A stretch of DNA of 58,729 bases from an uncultured Eubacteriales bacterium (GTDB lineage Bacteria; Bacillota; Clostridia; Christensenellales; Aristaeellaceae). The stretch's first letter is position 1, and the number at the start of each line of letters is the position of its first letter. Location: contig CADBEB010000017.1 of NCBI GenBank assembly GCA_902793605.1, positions 4,029 to 62,757 on the forward strand, written 5' to 3'. Positions 31,349 through 40,127 of the stretch are shown in pieces. The notes below the pieces were generated by a model. It was not told the origin of the DNA. It searched no databases and was given only the letters and a program-made list of their open reading frames with translations. The position numbers were made by a program, and so were the translations under genes.

Positions 31349-32971
31349 ATGAATCAGAACGATTACAATAATGCTCAGGGGCAGGGTTACGGCGTCCAGC
31401 CGGATTACCCGGCGGGCAGTTATCCAGGGGGGAGGGCCTTCCAGGGCTATCAGCAGCCCCAGCAGCCCGGCTATCAGCCTCAGCAGCTTGGCTATCAGCC
31501 TCAGCAGCCCGGCTATCAACCGACCCAACGCGTGTATCAGACGCCGCAGGTTACGGGCAGCCAGCCGGTTGTTGGCGGTCAAAGCGGATACCAGCAAACG
31601 CGCAATACCGACAGCCAGCCGCCGGCAGTGCCCTATCAGGGAGCTTATCAGAATCCGTATGCGCAGCAGAATTATCCCCAGGGAATGCAGGGGTATCCGG
31701 GTCAGGGGGGATATCCCCAAGGGAACGGCTATGCCCAGACGGCCGGTCAGGGAAATATGGGCTATTCCTATCCCGGCAATCAGGCGCCCGGAGCCAGCTA
31801 TATTCCCCAGACTCCTTATCAACAGCCGTACAATACACAGGGATATCAGCCTGCCGGATACGGACAGGGTTATAATGCCTACAACCAGATGGGCCGCGGG
31901 CAGCAGATTCCGGTGAACATGCCACCGGAAACAAACGGCCAGATGCCGCTGAACGGCGGAGGATACGTTCCGCAGCCCGTGCCCGTCCGCCGCAAACCGT
32001 TTGTGATGTCAGACACGGATCTGCTGGTTCTCGGCGCGATCCTGCTGATTCTCTTTGCACTCGGAATGTTCGTGCCCACGATGGGATTCCTGAAATGGGT
32101 GTTCCTGATCCTTGCTGTTGCGACGACTGTTCTGCTGTGGATCAAACCACTGGTTGCGAGGAACAAGACCATCTGTTATACGATCGTATTTGCCTTGCTG
32201 GCGGTCGTCACGGTCATTGGATTTGTATCACCGAAGCAGGGAAGCGTTACGCAGCCTGCAGGACAGGCAGGAGGGGACCCGACGGTGGTCTCCGCTCCCG
32301 GCGCCATTGCACCGGGGACAGCGGAACCGGCCGTCGCAGCGATCACAGATCCTGATCCTGTGACGCCTACCCCCCCGCCGCAGACAACGTCGAACGTGAC
32401 AGACCGGCTGGAAACCTTCTTCTACTACTGGAGCGCCAACCGCCAGGACGACATGCTGACACTCTGCGCGCCGAGCTGGCAGAACAAGGTCGAGAATGCG
32501 AAAACCGCCCTATTTGGTCTGATGGCCAACCGGACGCCGAAGGATTATGCAGTGGAAAGCGTGTCCGGAACGGATTACGACACAAGCAGAACGGTGACCG
32601 TCGTATCCACGATGGACCGCAACAACGGAAAGGATCCCGTCAAGTACCGGCTCAGCATCATCATGGTCAATGAAGGTGACGAGTGGTATGTTGACCCGCA
32701 GAGCCTGCAGACGTATGAAGCAGCGGATACGCCTGATCCTTCGATTACGGAAACGCCGTCTCCGACCGAGACGCCCGCGATCTATCCGGATACCGTCCTG
32801 TACTATAATCCGAGCGGCGGGGAGTATTATCATCTGGATCAGAACTGTAAGCGGATCAACGAACGGTATCTGCCGCTGCAGGGCCACTTCAAGTATTCCG
32901 AGCTGACCAATGACAAATACAGCAAGCTGAAGCCCTGCGCGATCTGCGGAGCACCTTCAGCCGGACAGTGA
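31349..32971 (+). CDS. Gln/Tyr/Pro-rich membrane protein with C-terminal cysteine motif
   Basis: I do not recognise a named family for this 540-residue protein. AAAGGGAAGAATCC precedes ATG 31349; the frame is open further back but without a start site. Residues 1-220 are low complexity, prion-like, with tandem GYQPQQ units. Two or three membrane helices follow (about 230-300), so the low-complexity part should be cytosolic. After a Pro/Thr linker comes an extracytoplasmic domain of NTF2/SnoaL-like size (about 345-450, RLETFFYYWSANRQDDML), another linker, and a C-terminal module YYHLDQNCKRI...LKPCAICGAP that could bind zinc (Cys, then CxxC). It has its own promoter and operator and overlaps tilS as TGATG. 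The surface module may sense or bind the cell wall; that is a guess. Confidence 0.75.
   Translation: MNQNDYNNAQGQGYGVQPDYPAGSYPGGRAFQGYQQPQQPGYQPQQLGYQPQQPGYQPTQRVYQTPQVTGSQPVVGGQSGYQQTRNTDSQPPAVPYQGAYQNPYAQQNYPQGMQGYPGQGGYPQGNGYAQTAGQGNMGYSYPGNQAPGASYIPQTPYQQPYNTQGYQPAGYGQGYNAYNQMGRGQQIPVNMPPETNGQMPLNGGGYVPQPVPVRRKPFVMSDTDLLVLGAILLILFALGMFVPTMGFLKWVFLILAVATTVLLWIKPLVARNKTICYTIVFALLAVVTVIGFVSPKQGSVTQPAGQAGGDPTVVSAPGAIAPGTAEPAVAAITDPDPVTPTPPPQTTSNVTDRLETFFYYWSANRQDDMLTLCAPSWQNKVENAKTALFGLMANRTPKDYAVESVSGTDYDTSRTVTVVSTMDRNNGKDPVKYRLSIIMVNEGDEWYVDPQSLQTYEAADTPDPSITETPSPTETPAIYPDTVLYYNPSGGEYYHLDQNCKRINERYLPLQGHFKYSELTNDKYSKLKPCAICGAPSAGQ
31445..31531 (+). repeat. Tandem 21-24 bp coding repeat (GYQPQQ units)
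   Basis: GGCTATCAG recurs at 31445, 31469, 31490 and (as GGCTATCAA) 31511, giving units of 24, 21 and 21 bases that encode GYQ(P/Q)xQQ. Such arrays can change copy number by slippage without breaking the frame. Confidence 0.8.
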
Positions 32972-34311
32972 TGGAAAGCTCACTTGAAGCACTGCGCAGC
33001 AGAATCCGCGTGCCGGAGGGAAAATCCTTTCTGATCGGCCTTTCCGGCGGTGCGGACAGCGTGGCGCTGACGATGATGCTTCTGCCGGAGATCCGGAAAG
33101 GAGCGATGCGGGCAACCGCGGTCCATGTCAATCACGGACTGAGGAGCGCGGAGTCAGACGGAGATGAATGCTTCGTCAGGGATCTGTGCTCCGGGATCGG
33201 GATTGACTGCCGCGTTTATCGGGCCGACCTTGCAGGCCGCCGCGATGAAGCGGCAGCACGGGTAGCACGGTATGCATTCTATCGCAGGGCAATTCGTGAA
33301 ACGGGGGTGGACGCCCTCCTGCTGGCACACAACGCGGACGATCAGGCGGAAACATTCCTGATGCGGCTCATGCGGGGTTCCGGCCCGGACGGCCTGCAAT
33401 GCATGGCAGAGGAACAGGAAACGGATGGTATCTGCATCTTCCGGCCGATGCTGGAACTGGGCAGGGATGAGATCCGGAACGCACTCCGGCACGACGGGAT
33501 TGCCTGGAGGGAAGACTCCAGCAATCAAGACAAGACTTACCTGAGGAACCGGATCAGGATGGAACTGGTCCCGCTGATGGAGGAGATCGTACCGGGAGCA
33601 GTCAGGCACATCTGTACAGCCGCAGGACTGATTCGAAACGATAACGAAGCGCTGCAGGACGCCGCACGGGAGATTATCGCGGCGGCAGCAAAAGGGAACC
33701 TGCTCGGGACGGATGAACTGGAAAACGCTCCGGAAGCGATCCGAAGCAGGACCTTACGAATGTGGTGGAGGGCCAACGGCCCGAAGCTGGATGAGCATGA
33801 ACTCAGCTCAGACCAGACCAGGCAGCTTACTGAGCTGCTGAAGTCAGAAAGGAGAAAGGTCAACCTGCCGGGCGGATATCACGCAGGCAGAAGCAACGGC
33901 TTTCTCCACCTGACCGGCCCGGTGCGGGAGACACCGGCGCCTGTGGAGGTCAGCGGACCGGATACCTGTTTTGAAGGCTTCCGCCTGACTGAAACGCCTT
34001 CAGAGGGCAACCCCGGGGACGGAAAACGAACTCAGGAGGTTCCGGCCGGGTTTACAGCCGGATGCCAGATCCGGACCAGGAAGCCCGGCGACAGGATTCG
34101 ACCGTTCGGAAGCAAGGGGAGCCGGAAACTGCAGGATTATCTGACAGACCGGAAGATCCCGGAGCCGTTCCGGGACCGGATCCCGCTACTATGCAAGGGT
34201 GATGAAGTCCTGCTGGTGTGCGGAGTCGGGGCCGGGGATATTCCCGGATGGGATATCGCCGCAAAGCCTGTCAGGCTGACGTGGCACGGAGAAATGCCCT
34301 GGATGAAGTAA
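32971..34311 (+). CDS. tilS: tRNA(Ile)-lysidine synthase
   Basis: The enzyme attaches lysine to C34 of the AUA-reading tRNA-Ile in an ATP-dependent reaction and is essential in bacteria. The 446-residue protein has the PP-loop SGGADS near residue 26, HVNHGLR, and LAHNADDQAETFLMRLMRGS, then a C-terminal TilS domain ending in TRKPGDRIRPFGSKGSRKLQ-type sequence (KPGDRIRPFG). ATG 32971 overlaps the previous TGA. It sits directly before hpt and ftsH, the conserved Bacillota order tilS-hpt-ftsH. Confidence 0.95.
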   Translation: MESSLEALRSRIRVPEGKSFLIGLSGGADSVALTMMLLPEIRKGAMRATAVHVNHGLRSAESDGDECFVRDLCSGIGIDCRVYRADLAGRRDEAAARVARYAFYRRAIRETGVDALLLAHNADDQAETFLMRLMRGSGPDGLQCMAEEQETDGICIFRPMLELGRDEIRNALRHDGIAWREDSSNQDKTYLRNRIRMELVPLMEEIVPGAVRHICTAAGLIRNDNEALQDAAREIIAAAAKGNLLGTDELENAPEAIRSRTLRMWWRANGPKLDEHELSSDQTRQLTELLKSERRKVNLPGGYHAGRSNGFLHLTGPVRETPAPVEVSGPDTCFEGFRLTETPSEGNPGDGKRTQEVPAGFTAGCQIRTRKPGDRIRPFGSKGSRKLQDYLTDRKIPEPFRDRIPLLCKGDEVLLVCGVGAGDIPGWDIAAKPVRLTWHGEMPWMK

Positions 34312-34314
34312 TTT

Positions 34315-34337
34315 CGGGGGCTTTTCGATCGCCCCCG
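34315..34337 (+). other. GC-rich hairpin between tilS and hpt
   Basis: CGGGGGC (34315-34321) and GCCCCCG (34331-34337) form a seven-pair stem with a nine-base loop four bases after the tilS stop. No T run follows, so it may protect or attenuate the mRNA rather than terminate it. Confidence 0.5.
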
Positions 34338-34389
34338 AGCGCTTCGGGGAACAAAGCTATTGTGAAAGGATAAGTATTAGAGATTCGAT

Positions 34390-34956
34390 ATGGAACAGAA
34401 CGCTAAGATCTATCAGGACCTCGAGAGAATCCTGGTCACGAAGGAAGAAATCGCCGGTAAAGTCAGGGAACTCGGTGAAACGATTACCCGTGATTACGCT
34501 GGAAAGAAGCCGGTACTTGTCTGCATCCTGAAAGGCGCCGCGATCTTCTTTTCAGATCTTATCCGGGAGATCGACCTGCCCCTGACGACAGACTTCATGG
34601 CGATCTCCAGTTACGGCAACGCTACAAAAACAAGCGGCGTTGTGCGGGTGCTGAAGGACCTGGACAATGATATCCTCGGCAAGGACGTTATCATCGTGGA
34701 GGATATCGTCGACACAGGTGTAACGCTCAGCTACCTGCGGAGCATGCTGCTTCACCGCGGAGCGGCTTCCATCCGGATCGCCGCGCTGCTGGACAAGACG
34801 GCGCGCCGCAAGGTCAAGGACCTGGTTGTTGACTATGTGTGTTTTGACATTCCGGACGCGTTTGTGGTCGGGTACGGGCTCGACTATGCCCAGGTCTACA
34901 GGAATCTGCCGGATATCGGGGTTCTTTCTCCGGCAATTTACGAGAAAGATGAATGA
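34390..34956 (+). CDS. hpt: Hypoxanthine phosphoribosyltransferase
   Basis: This cytoplasmic purine-salvage enzyme converts hypoxanthine (and guanine) plus PRPP to IMP (GMP). It has 188 residues, the usual length. The PRPP loop is VIIVEDIVDTGVTLSYL (about residues 100-116), an earlier ILKGAAIFFSDLIR segment holds the conserved Lys-Gly, and the C-terminal base-binding strand reads FVVGYGLDYAQVYRNLPDIG. The ribosome binding site (GAAAGGA) is further from the ATG than usual. It lies in the tilS-hpt-ftsH cluster and its TGA is close to the ftsH start. Confidence 0.95.
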   Translation: MEQNAKIYQDLERILVTKEEIAGKVRELGETITRDYAGKKPVLVCILKGAAIFFSDLIREIDLPLTTDFMAISSYGNATKTSGVVRVLKDLDNDILGKDVIIVEDIVDTGVTLSYLRSMLLHRGAASIRIAALLDKTARRKVKDLVVDYVCFDIPDAFVVGYGLDYAQVYRNLPDIGVLSPAIYEKDE

Positions 34957-34982
34957 ATCGGCAACTGAAGGAGGAATCTTTT

Positions 34983-37016
34983 TTGAATAGAAAACCATCC
35001 AGGGGAATCACCGGTTATATTATTCTGCTGGCAACGCTGCTGCTGGTTGCTATCCTGCTGAACGGCGGGCTGAACCAGACAGTGAACCGGCGAATCGAAT
35101 ATCCCAGACTGCTGGAAATGATCAAGGACGGCAAGGTCGGCCGGGTTGCCATCCGGAACAATTCCCTTGTCGGCGTCACCAAAACCACGGTCGTAGCGCA
35201 GGAGGATTTTCCGGAACGCGGTTACGACTTTGAAACGACCATCGGAGAGGATTTCCTCGACACGGTCCGCCAGATCGAAGCCAACGCAAAGGGAGTATCT
35301 ATCGACCAGATCACGGTAGACAAACTGCCTTTTACGATCGAATACCGTGCCCCTGTCGTGATTCCCTGGTGGTATGATTTCCTGCCATACCTGATCATGC
35401 TCGGTATCATGGCGGTAATCTGGTTCGTGATGATCCGCTCCCAGGCGGGCGGCGGCGGAAAGGTCATGTCCTTCGGAAAAAGCCGTGCGCGCATGCAGGA
35501 CCCGAGCCGCAACAAGGTCACTTTTGCTGATGTTGCGGGCGCGGACGAAGAGAAGGAAGAGCTTCAGGAAATGGTTGACTTCCTGAAGAATCCAAAGATG
35601 TATACGGAACTGGGCGCCAGGATTCCGAAGGGCGTACTGCTCGTCGGACCTCCCGGAACCGGAAAAACCCTGCTGGCCAAAGCCGTTGCCGGAGAAGCAG
35701 GTGTACCGTTCTTCTCCATCAGCGGCAGTGACTTCGTTGAGATGTTTGTCGGCGTCGGCGCCAGCCGCGTCAGGGATCTGTTTGAACAGGCCAAGAAGGT
35801 TGCTCCGGCGATCGTTTTCATCGATGAGATTGACGCAGTGGGCCGCCATCGCGGAGCCGGACTTGGCGGCGGGCATGATGAGCGCGAACAGACGCTGAAC
35901 CAGCTGCTGGTCGAGATGGACGGATTCGCCGTGAATGAAGGTATCATCGTGATGGCCGCGACAAACCGCCGGGATATCCTCGATCCGGCATTGATGCGGC
36001 CCGGCCGTTTTGACCGCCAGGTGACCGTCAATTATCCGGACCAGAACGGGCGCGTTGCGATCCTGAAGGTACACAGCAAGGGGAAGACGCTGGCGGATGA
36101 CGTCGACCTGAACAACATCGCCAAGCGGATGCCTTACGCGACGGGCGCGGACCTCGAAAATGTGATGAATGAAGCGGCCATCCTGGCTGCACGCGCCCGG
36201 AAGAAGAAGATCGACCAGCAGCTGCTGATCGACGCGATCGCACGGGTACAGATGGGCCCGGAGAAGAAAAGCCACAAGGTCAATGAAAAAGACCGCAGGA
36301 TGGTCGCCTGCCATGAAGGCGGTCATGCGATCATCGGGCATGTGCTGGAAGGCTGCGACGAAGTGCACCTGATCACGATCGTTCCGCGGGGACAGGCGGC
36401 CGGACATACGCTGGCGCTTCCGACTGAGGAACATGACAACATGAGCAGGACCCAGCTGTTGGACCAGATCACGATGATGCTGGGCGGACATGCAGCGGAG
36501 GAAGTTGCGCTTGGAGAGATCTACACCGGCTCCTCCAGTGACCTGAAGCGTGCGACAGAAATCTGCCGCAAGATGGTGACGCAGTTCGGCATGAGTGAAA
36601 ATATCGGCACGATCTACCTGGGAAGCGACCAGGAAGTCTTTGTCGGTATGGAATTCGGACAGAGCCGTGAATACAGCGAAGAAGTTGCCGCAAAGATCGA
36701 CAGGGAAGTCGCTGAAATGCTGGCCAGATGTTATGACAAGGCCAAACAGATCCTGACGCAGTATCTGGAACGGCTGAATCAGTTGACGGAAGCACTCCTG
36801 CGGTATGAGACGCTGAACCGCGCCGAATTTGTTGCCCTGATGGAAACCGGAGAAGTGCCGGAAGGACTTGACGACGATAAACCGAGAACTGCGGCGCAAG
36901 CGATCAGCGACGCCAAGGCCGAGCTGGCGGCAGAGGAACAAGCTGCTGCTAAACCCGGGATCACGCCGGTTGAGGAAACAGAAAAAGAAACAGAGACAAC
37001 AGTCAGTCAGGAATAA
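34983..37016 (+). CDS. ftsH: ATP-dependent membrane zinc metalloprotease FtsH
   Basis: FtsH is a membrane-anchored AAA+ protease that degrades misfolded membrane proteins and short-lived regulators. TTG 34983 is preferred: AAGGAGG at 34968-34974 is well placed and the product then begins MNRKPSRG, as in relatives. An ATG at 34953 overlapping the hpt stop is the alternative. The 677-residue protein has two membrane helices (about 10-30 and 125-145) flanking an external domain, Walker A GPPGTGKT, Walker B IVFIDEID, the SRH segment [20 protein letters not shown], and the zinc site HEGGH (usually HEAGH). A Glu/Thr-rich C-terminus ends the protein. It is followed closely by the VanW gene. Confidence 0.96.
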   Translation: MNRKPSRGITGYIILLATLLLVAILLNGGLNQTVNRRIEYPRLLEMIKDGKVGRVAIRNNSLVGVTKTTVVAQEDFPERGYDFETTIGEDFLDTVRQIEANAKGVSIDQITVDKLPFTIEYRAPVVIPWWYDFLPYLIMLGIMAVIWFVMIRSQAGGGGKVMSFGKSRARMQDPSRNKVTFADVAGADEEKEELQEMVDFLKNPKMYTELGARIPKGVLLVGPPGTGKTLLAKAVAGEAGVPFFSISGSDFVEMFVGVGASRVRDLFEQAKKVAPAIVFIDEIDAVGRHRGAGLGGGHDEREQTLNQLLVEMDGFAVNEGIIVMAATNRRDILDPALMRPGRFDRQVTVNYPDQNGRVAILKVHSKGKTLADDVDLNNIAKRMPYATGADLENVMNEAAILAARARKKKIDQQLLIDAIARVQMGPEKKSHKVNEKDRRMVACHEGGHAIIGHVLEGCDEVHLITIVPRGQAAGHTLALPTEEHDNMSRTQLLDQITMMLGGHAAEEVALGEIYTGSSSDLKRATEICRKMVTQFGMSENIGTIYLGSDQEVFVGMEFGQSREYSEEVAAKIDREVAEMLARCYDKAKQILTQYLERLNQLTEALLRYETLNRAEFVALMETGEVPEGLDDDKPRTAAQAISDAKAELAAEEQAAAKPGITPVEETEKETETTVSQE

Positions 37017-37096
37017 AGAAGGTTTTGCGTCTGCGGACGCGACCAATGGAATTTCCAGGCGTCTTTGGAAACCTGCGGGAAAGGAGGGAAGCAGGC

Positions 37097-38869
37097 ATGG
37101 CGAACCAGACACGGAGAACACGGAGGGAACGGAATGAACAGATCCCGCAGCGCGTGGAGAATGCAGCACAAAACATGTATGCTTCCTCCGGAATGCAAAG
37201 AGGGTATATCCCGGGCGGGTATGCGCAGACCGGCACAGCCCAGCAGCAGAATGGATGGGGTCAGGCAGCCCAACAACCGATGGGACAGCAGAGCGGCGCA
37301 CAGATGCCCTATCAGCAGAGATATGATTACCAGCAGGCTTATGGCCAACAGTCCCAGATGACCGGTGCACAACGGGGCTTCCGTATGCAGATGACGCCGC
37401 CTCCGGAACAAAAGCGCAAACAAAAGAAAAAAGGCCATGCGATTGCAGTCATTTCTGTACTGCTCGTATTGGCGGCACTCGGGACCGGCGGGTATTTTGC
37501 GGCGAAGAATTACCTTCACAGCAAGACAATCAATGAAAAAGTGGAGCCTTATGACAACCTGTTCTGTCCGGGTATCTATGTGGATGGGATCAATCTGGGC
37601 GGAATGACGCCGCAGCAGGCAATGAATTCCGTTCAGTCCCAGATCCAGCAACGACATGACGCATGGAAGGTTCAGCTGACATGGAACGGAAGCGTTGTTG
37701 CGGAAATCGATTCAGACATGCTTGGCTTCAATGTGGATCCTGCACAGGTAATGAATGAAGCCTGGAAGCAGGGACACACGGGAGATAAGGAACAACGCTA
37801 TGAGCAAATGCTGCAGCTTGAGCAGACACCTTATGTTGCCTATACTGCAAAACCGGATGGAAACACCGGGATCATCGATACAAAGCTCAGCGAGATCAAG
37901 AGCGCGATTGACAAACCTGCAACGGATGCGGTGATGACAGGATTTGACCCGTCACTGGATTATCCGTTTACATTCACCGATGAAGCATACGGCATGCAGC
38001 TGAACATCGAGCCGATCAAGGAACGGCTGTATCAGATGGTCTCCACGCTTGAAAGCGGAACAGTGGAACTGCAGCCGGAACGACTGGAACCATCCGTCCA
38101 CAAAGCAGACCTGATGAAACACTATATGCTCCGGTCTTCCGTATATACTCCGATCGACAAACATTCGACGGACGAACGGAACATGAATATCCAGCACGCC
38201 TTTGATTTCGTTAACGGATATGTGCTGCAGCCGGGTAAAACCTTCAGCTTCAACGGTGTTGTCGGAGAAAGGACGGAAGCCAGGGGTTTTTATCCGGCGA
38301 TCGAATATGTGTACGGTGAACATGTCGAAGGTTTCGGCGGCGGCGTCTGCCAGGCCAGCACGACGATCTACCAGGCGGCCGTCTGCGCCGGATTACAGAT
38401 TCTGAAACGTGAACCTCACTCCGACTCCGTATCCTATGCCGACTACGGGAAGGACGCCACCGTTTACTGGGTCGGAAAGCGGAAGATCGACCTGACCTTC
38501 AAGAACAACACGGAGGACCCGATCTACATTATTGCAGCGGTACAGAAGGACCCTACGAACAAGAAACGTCTGATCGCCAAGGTCAGCATGTACGGGCAGG
38601 ATATGGGCGACGTTCGTTACGAACTGGAAACCGAGATCACAGAAACGCTGCCGGCACCTTTCAGCCCTGTCTATATCAAGGATACTAACGGGACCTATGT
38701 AACGTACAAAGACCAGCAGGAAAGTGTTTCAAAAGCCAAGGAAGGTTATGTGGTCAAGAGTTACCGCCTGAAATACGAAGGGATCGACCTGACGGAACGA
38801 AAGGAACTGTTTACGGACCGGTACGAACCTAAGGCGGAACGGATCTATGTGGGAGTGAAAGACAGATAA
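37097..38869 (+). CDS. VanW family protein with Gln-rich cytosolic tail
   Basis: A 590-residue membrane-anchored surface protein. GAAAGGAGGGAAGCAGGC precedes ATG 37097. Residues 1-115 are polar, Gln/Gly/Tyr-rich with MQRGYIPGG and AQRGFRMQMTPP; one membrane helix follows (about 118-138), so the tail is cytosolic. Outside are two peptidoglycan-binding-4 type repeats (GIYVDGINLGGMTPQQAMNS; then LNIEPIKERLYQ), and the VanW domain (about 345-470) with FSFNGVVGERTEARGF and GGGVCQASTTIYQAAV. VanW proteins occur in vancomycin-resistance clusters and widely in Clostridia, with no proven reaction; a wall-related role is inferred. The gene starts 80 bases after ftsH. Confidence 0.9.
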   Translation: MANQTRRTRRERNEQIPQRVENAAQNMYASSGMQRGYIPGGYAQTGTAQQQNGWGQAAQQPMGQQSGAQMPYQQRYDYQQAYGQQSQMTGAQRGFRMQMTPPPEQKRKQKKKGHAIAVISVLLVLAALGTGGYFAAKNYLHSKTINEKVEPYDNLFCPGIYVDGINLGGMTPQQAMNSVQSQIQQRHDAWKVQLTWNGSVVAEIDSDMLGFNVDPAQVMNEAWKQGHTGDKEQRYEQMLQLEQTPYVAYTAKPDGNTGIIDTKLSEIKSAIDKPATDAVMTGFDPSLDYPFTFTDEAYGMQLNIEPIKERLYQMVSTLESGTVELQPERLEPSVHKADLMKHYMLRSSVYTPIDKHSTDERNMNIQHAFDFVNGYVLQPGKTFSFNGVVGERTEARGFYPAIEYVYGEHVEGFGGGVCQASTTIYQAAVCAGLQILKREPHSDSVSYADYGKDATVYWVGKRKIDLTFKNNTEDPIYIIAAVQKDPTNKKRLIAKVSMYGQDMGDVRYELETEITETLPAPFSPVYIKDTNGTYVTYKDQQESVSKAKEGYVVKSYRLKYEGIDLTERKELFTDRYEPKAERIYVGVKDR

Positions 38870-38878
38870 ACTGTCTTT
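38858..38878 (+). terminator. Weak hairpin at the VanW stop codon
   Basis: AAAGACAG (38858-38865), loop ATAAA containing the stop codon, and CTGTCTTT (38871-38878) form an eight-pair stem ending in TTTAAT. It is a plausible weak terminator. Confidence 0.45.
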
Positions 38879-38908
38879 AATGCAGCTAAAGAATTCGCGC
38901 CTGCGGAC

Positions 38909-38938
38909 GCAAGGATTCGTATGCGCACCGCGGCCGGT
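38909..38938. repeat. Dispersed repeat copy 2 (GCAAGGA-N9-GCACCGCGGCCGGT)
   Basis: GCAAGGA (38909-38915) is followed nine bases later by GCACCGCGGCCGGT (38925-38938), the same arrangement as at 23961-23990. The preceding CTGCGGACGC (38901-38910) also appears after ftsH at 37031-37040, there as a small palindrome GCGTC-TGCG-GACGC. Confidence 0.65.
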
Positions 38939-39006
38939 ACACCGGACTTAAGCAGCAACACGCGGCATTGCCCGATTCCTTCGGTTTAGACACACGCAAA
39001 CAACAA

Positions 39007-39036
39007 AACGGCTTCCGGAATTTTCCGGAAGCCGTT
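39007..39036 (-). terminator. Terminator of fba
   Basis: Perfect 14-bp arms AACGGCTTCCGGAA and TTCCGGAAGCCGTT are separated by two bases. On the minus strand the stem is followed by TTGTTGTTTG. It lies 15 bases beyond the fba stop. Confidence 0.9.
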
Positions 39037-39051
39037 GTGCATTGGCGGGAA

Positions 39052-39990
39052 TTATGCTTTGCCGTTGCAGCCGAGTACATTGACGATCTTGTGAGCGACC
39101 ATGTCCTTGACAGCCTGACGGGCGGGCTTGAGGTACTGCCGGGGATCGAAATGATCCGGATGCTCCGCGAAATACTTGCGGATGACAGCGGTCATCGCCA
39201 AACGAATGTCAGAGTCAATGTTGATCTTGCATACAGCGCTGGCAGCAGCCTGACGGAGCTGCTCCTCCGGGATACCGATGGCGCCGGGCATGTTGCCGCC
39301 GTACTTATTGATCTCGGCAACGAACTCCTGCGGGACGGAGGAAGAACCGTGCAGCACGATCGGGAAACCGGGCAGCTGTTTGGCGCACTCTTCGAGCACG
39401 TCGAACCGGAGCTGGGGCTTGGTGCCGGGCTTGAACTTGTATGCACCGTGGCTGGTGCCGATAGCGATGGCCAGGGAGTCACAGCCGGTGCGGGTCGCGA
39501 AATCGACTACTTCTTCGGGATGAGTGTACATTGCCTTGTCGGTGTCGACGGAAACTTCATCCTCAACGCCGGCCAGGGTACCGAGTTCAGCTTCGACCAC
39601 GACGCCGTGATCATGAGCGTACTCAACGACCTTGCGGGTCAGGGCGATATTCTCTTCATAGGGCTTGGATGAAGCATCGATCATAACGGAGGTGAAACCG
39701 CCGTCAATACAACTCTTGCAGAGCTCAAAGCTGTCACCATGGTCCAGGTGCAGGGCGATCGGAATCTCCGGATTCTCGATCACGGCAGCTTCAACCAGCT
39801 TGACCAGGTAGGTGTGGTTGGCATAGGCGCGGGCGCCCTTGGATACCTGCAGGATAACGGGAGCCTTCAGCTCGCCTGCGGCCTCGGTAATGCCCTGAAT
39901 GATTTCCATGTTGTTGACGTTGAACGCGCCGACAGCGTAACCGCCGTCGTAAGCCTTCTTAAACATTTCGGTAGTGGTAACAAGTGCCAT
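39052..39990 (-). CDS. fba: Class II fructose-1,6-bisphosphate aldolase
   Basis: This zinc-dependent glycolytic enzyme cleaves fructose 1,6-bisphosphate to dihydroxyacetone phosphate and glyceraldehyde 3-phosphate; it is cytoplasmic. It has 312 residues, close to the usual class IIB length. Landmarks: VGAFNVNNMEIIQGI, zinc ligand in ALHLDHGDSFE, VEAELGTLAGVEDE, IGTSHGAYKF (zinc His), VLHGSSSVP (zinc His and phosphate site) and KINIDSDIRLA. AAGGAGGTTTCCTTACT precedes ATG. It is a single gene with its own promoter and terminator. Confidence 0.96.
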   Translation of the reverse strand: MALVTTTEMFKKAYDGGYAVGAFNVNNMEIIQGITEAAGELKAPVILQVSKGARAYANHTYLVKLVEAAVIENPEIPIALHLDHGDSFELCKSCIDGGFTSVMIDASSKPYEENIALTRKVVEYAHDHGVVVEAELGTLAGVEDEVSVDTDKAMYTHPEEVVDFATRTGCDSLAIAIGTSHGAYKFKPGTKPQLRFDVLEECAKQLPGFPIVLHGSSSVPQEFVAEINKYGGNMPGAIGIPEEQLRQAAASAVCKINIDSDIRLAMTAVIRKYFAEHPDHFDPRQYLKPARQAVKDMVAHKIVNVLGCNGKA

Positions 39991-40025
39991 AGTAAGGAAA
40001 CCTCCTTATCTTCATTGATGGTCCG

Positions 40026-40054
40026 ATTATAGCACAGGAAAGAAACAAAGAAAA
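40026..40054 (-). promoter_or_regulatory. Candidate promoter of fba
   Basis: On the minus strand TATAAT (40026-40031) is a perfect -10 box. The position 17 bases further up holds TTTTCT, a weak -35. Confidence 0.5.
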
Positions 40055-40066
40055 GAGGATATTTGG

Positions 40067-40095
40067 TTGCGAAAGAAATACGGATAGAGTAGAAT
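40067..40095 (+). promoter_or_regulatory. Promoter of the nfnAB operon
   Basis: TTGCGA (40067-40072), a 17-base spacer and TAGAAT (40090-40095) form a good sigma-A promoter 33 bases before the nfnA start. Confidence 0.7.
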
Positions 40096-40127
40096 AAACT
40101 GTATTCATATGCGATGGAGGAGAAGGT

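Noticed and set aside
34938..37370. An 810-codon open frame on the minus strand opposite ftsH
   Set aside because: It lies wholly opposite well-supported genes (ftsH and the VanW gene start), has a His/Arg/Gln-rich product with no recognisable domain and no ribosome binding site; GC-rich codon bias makes such antisense frames common.
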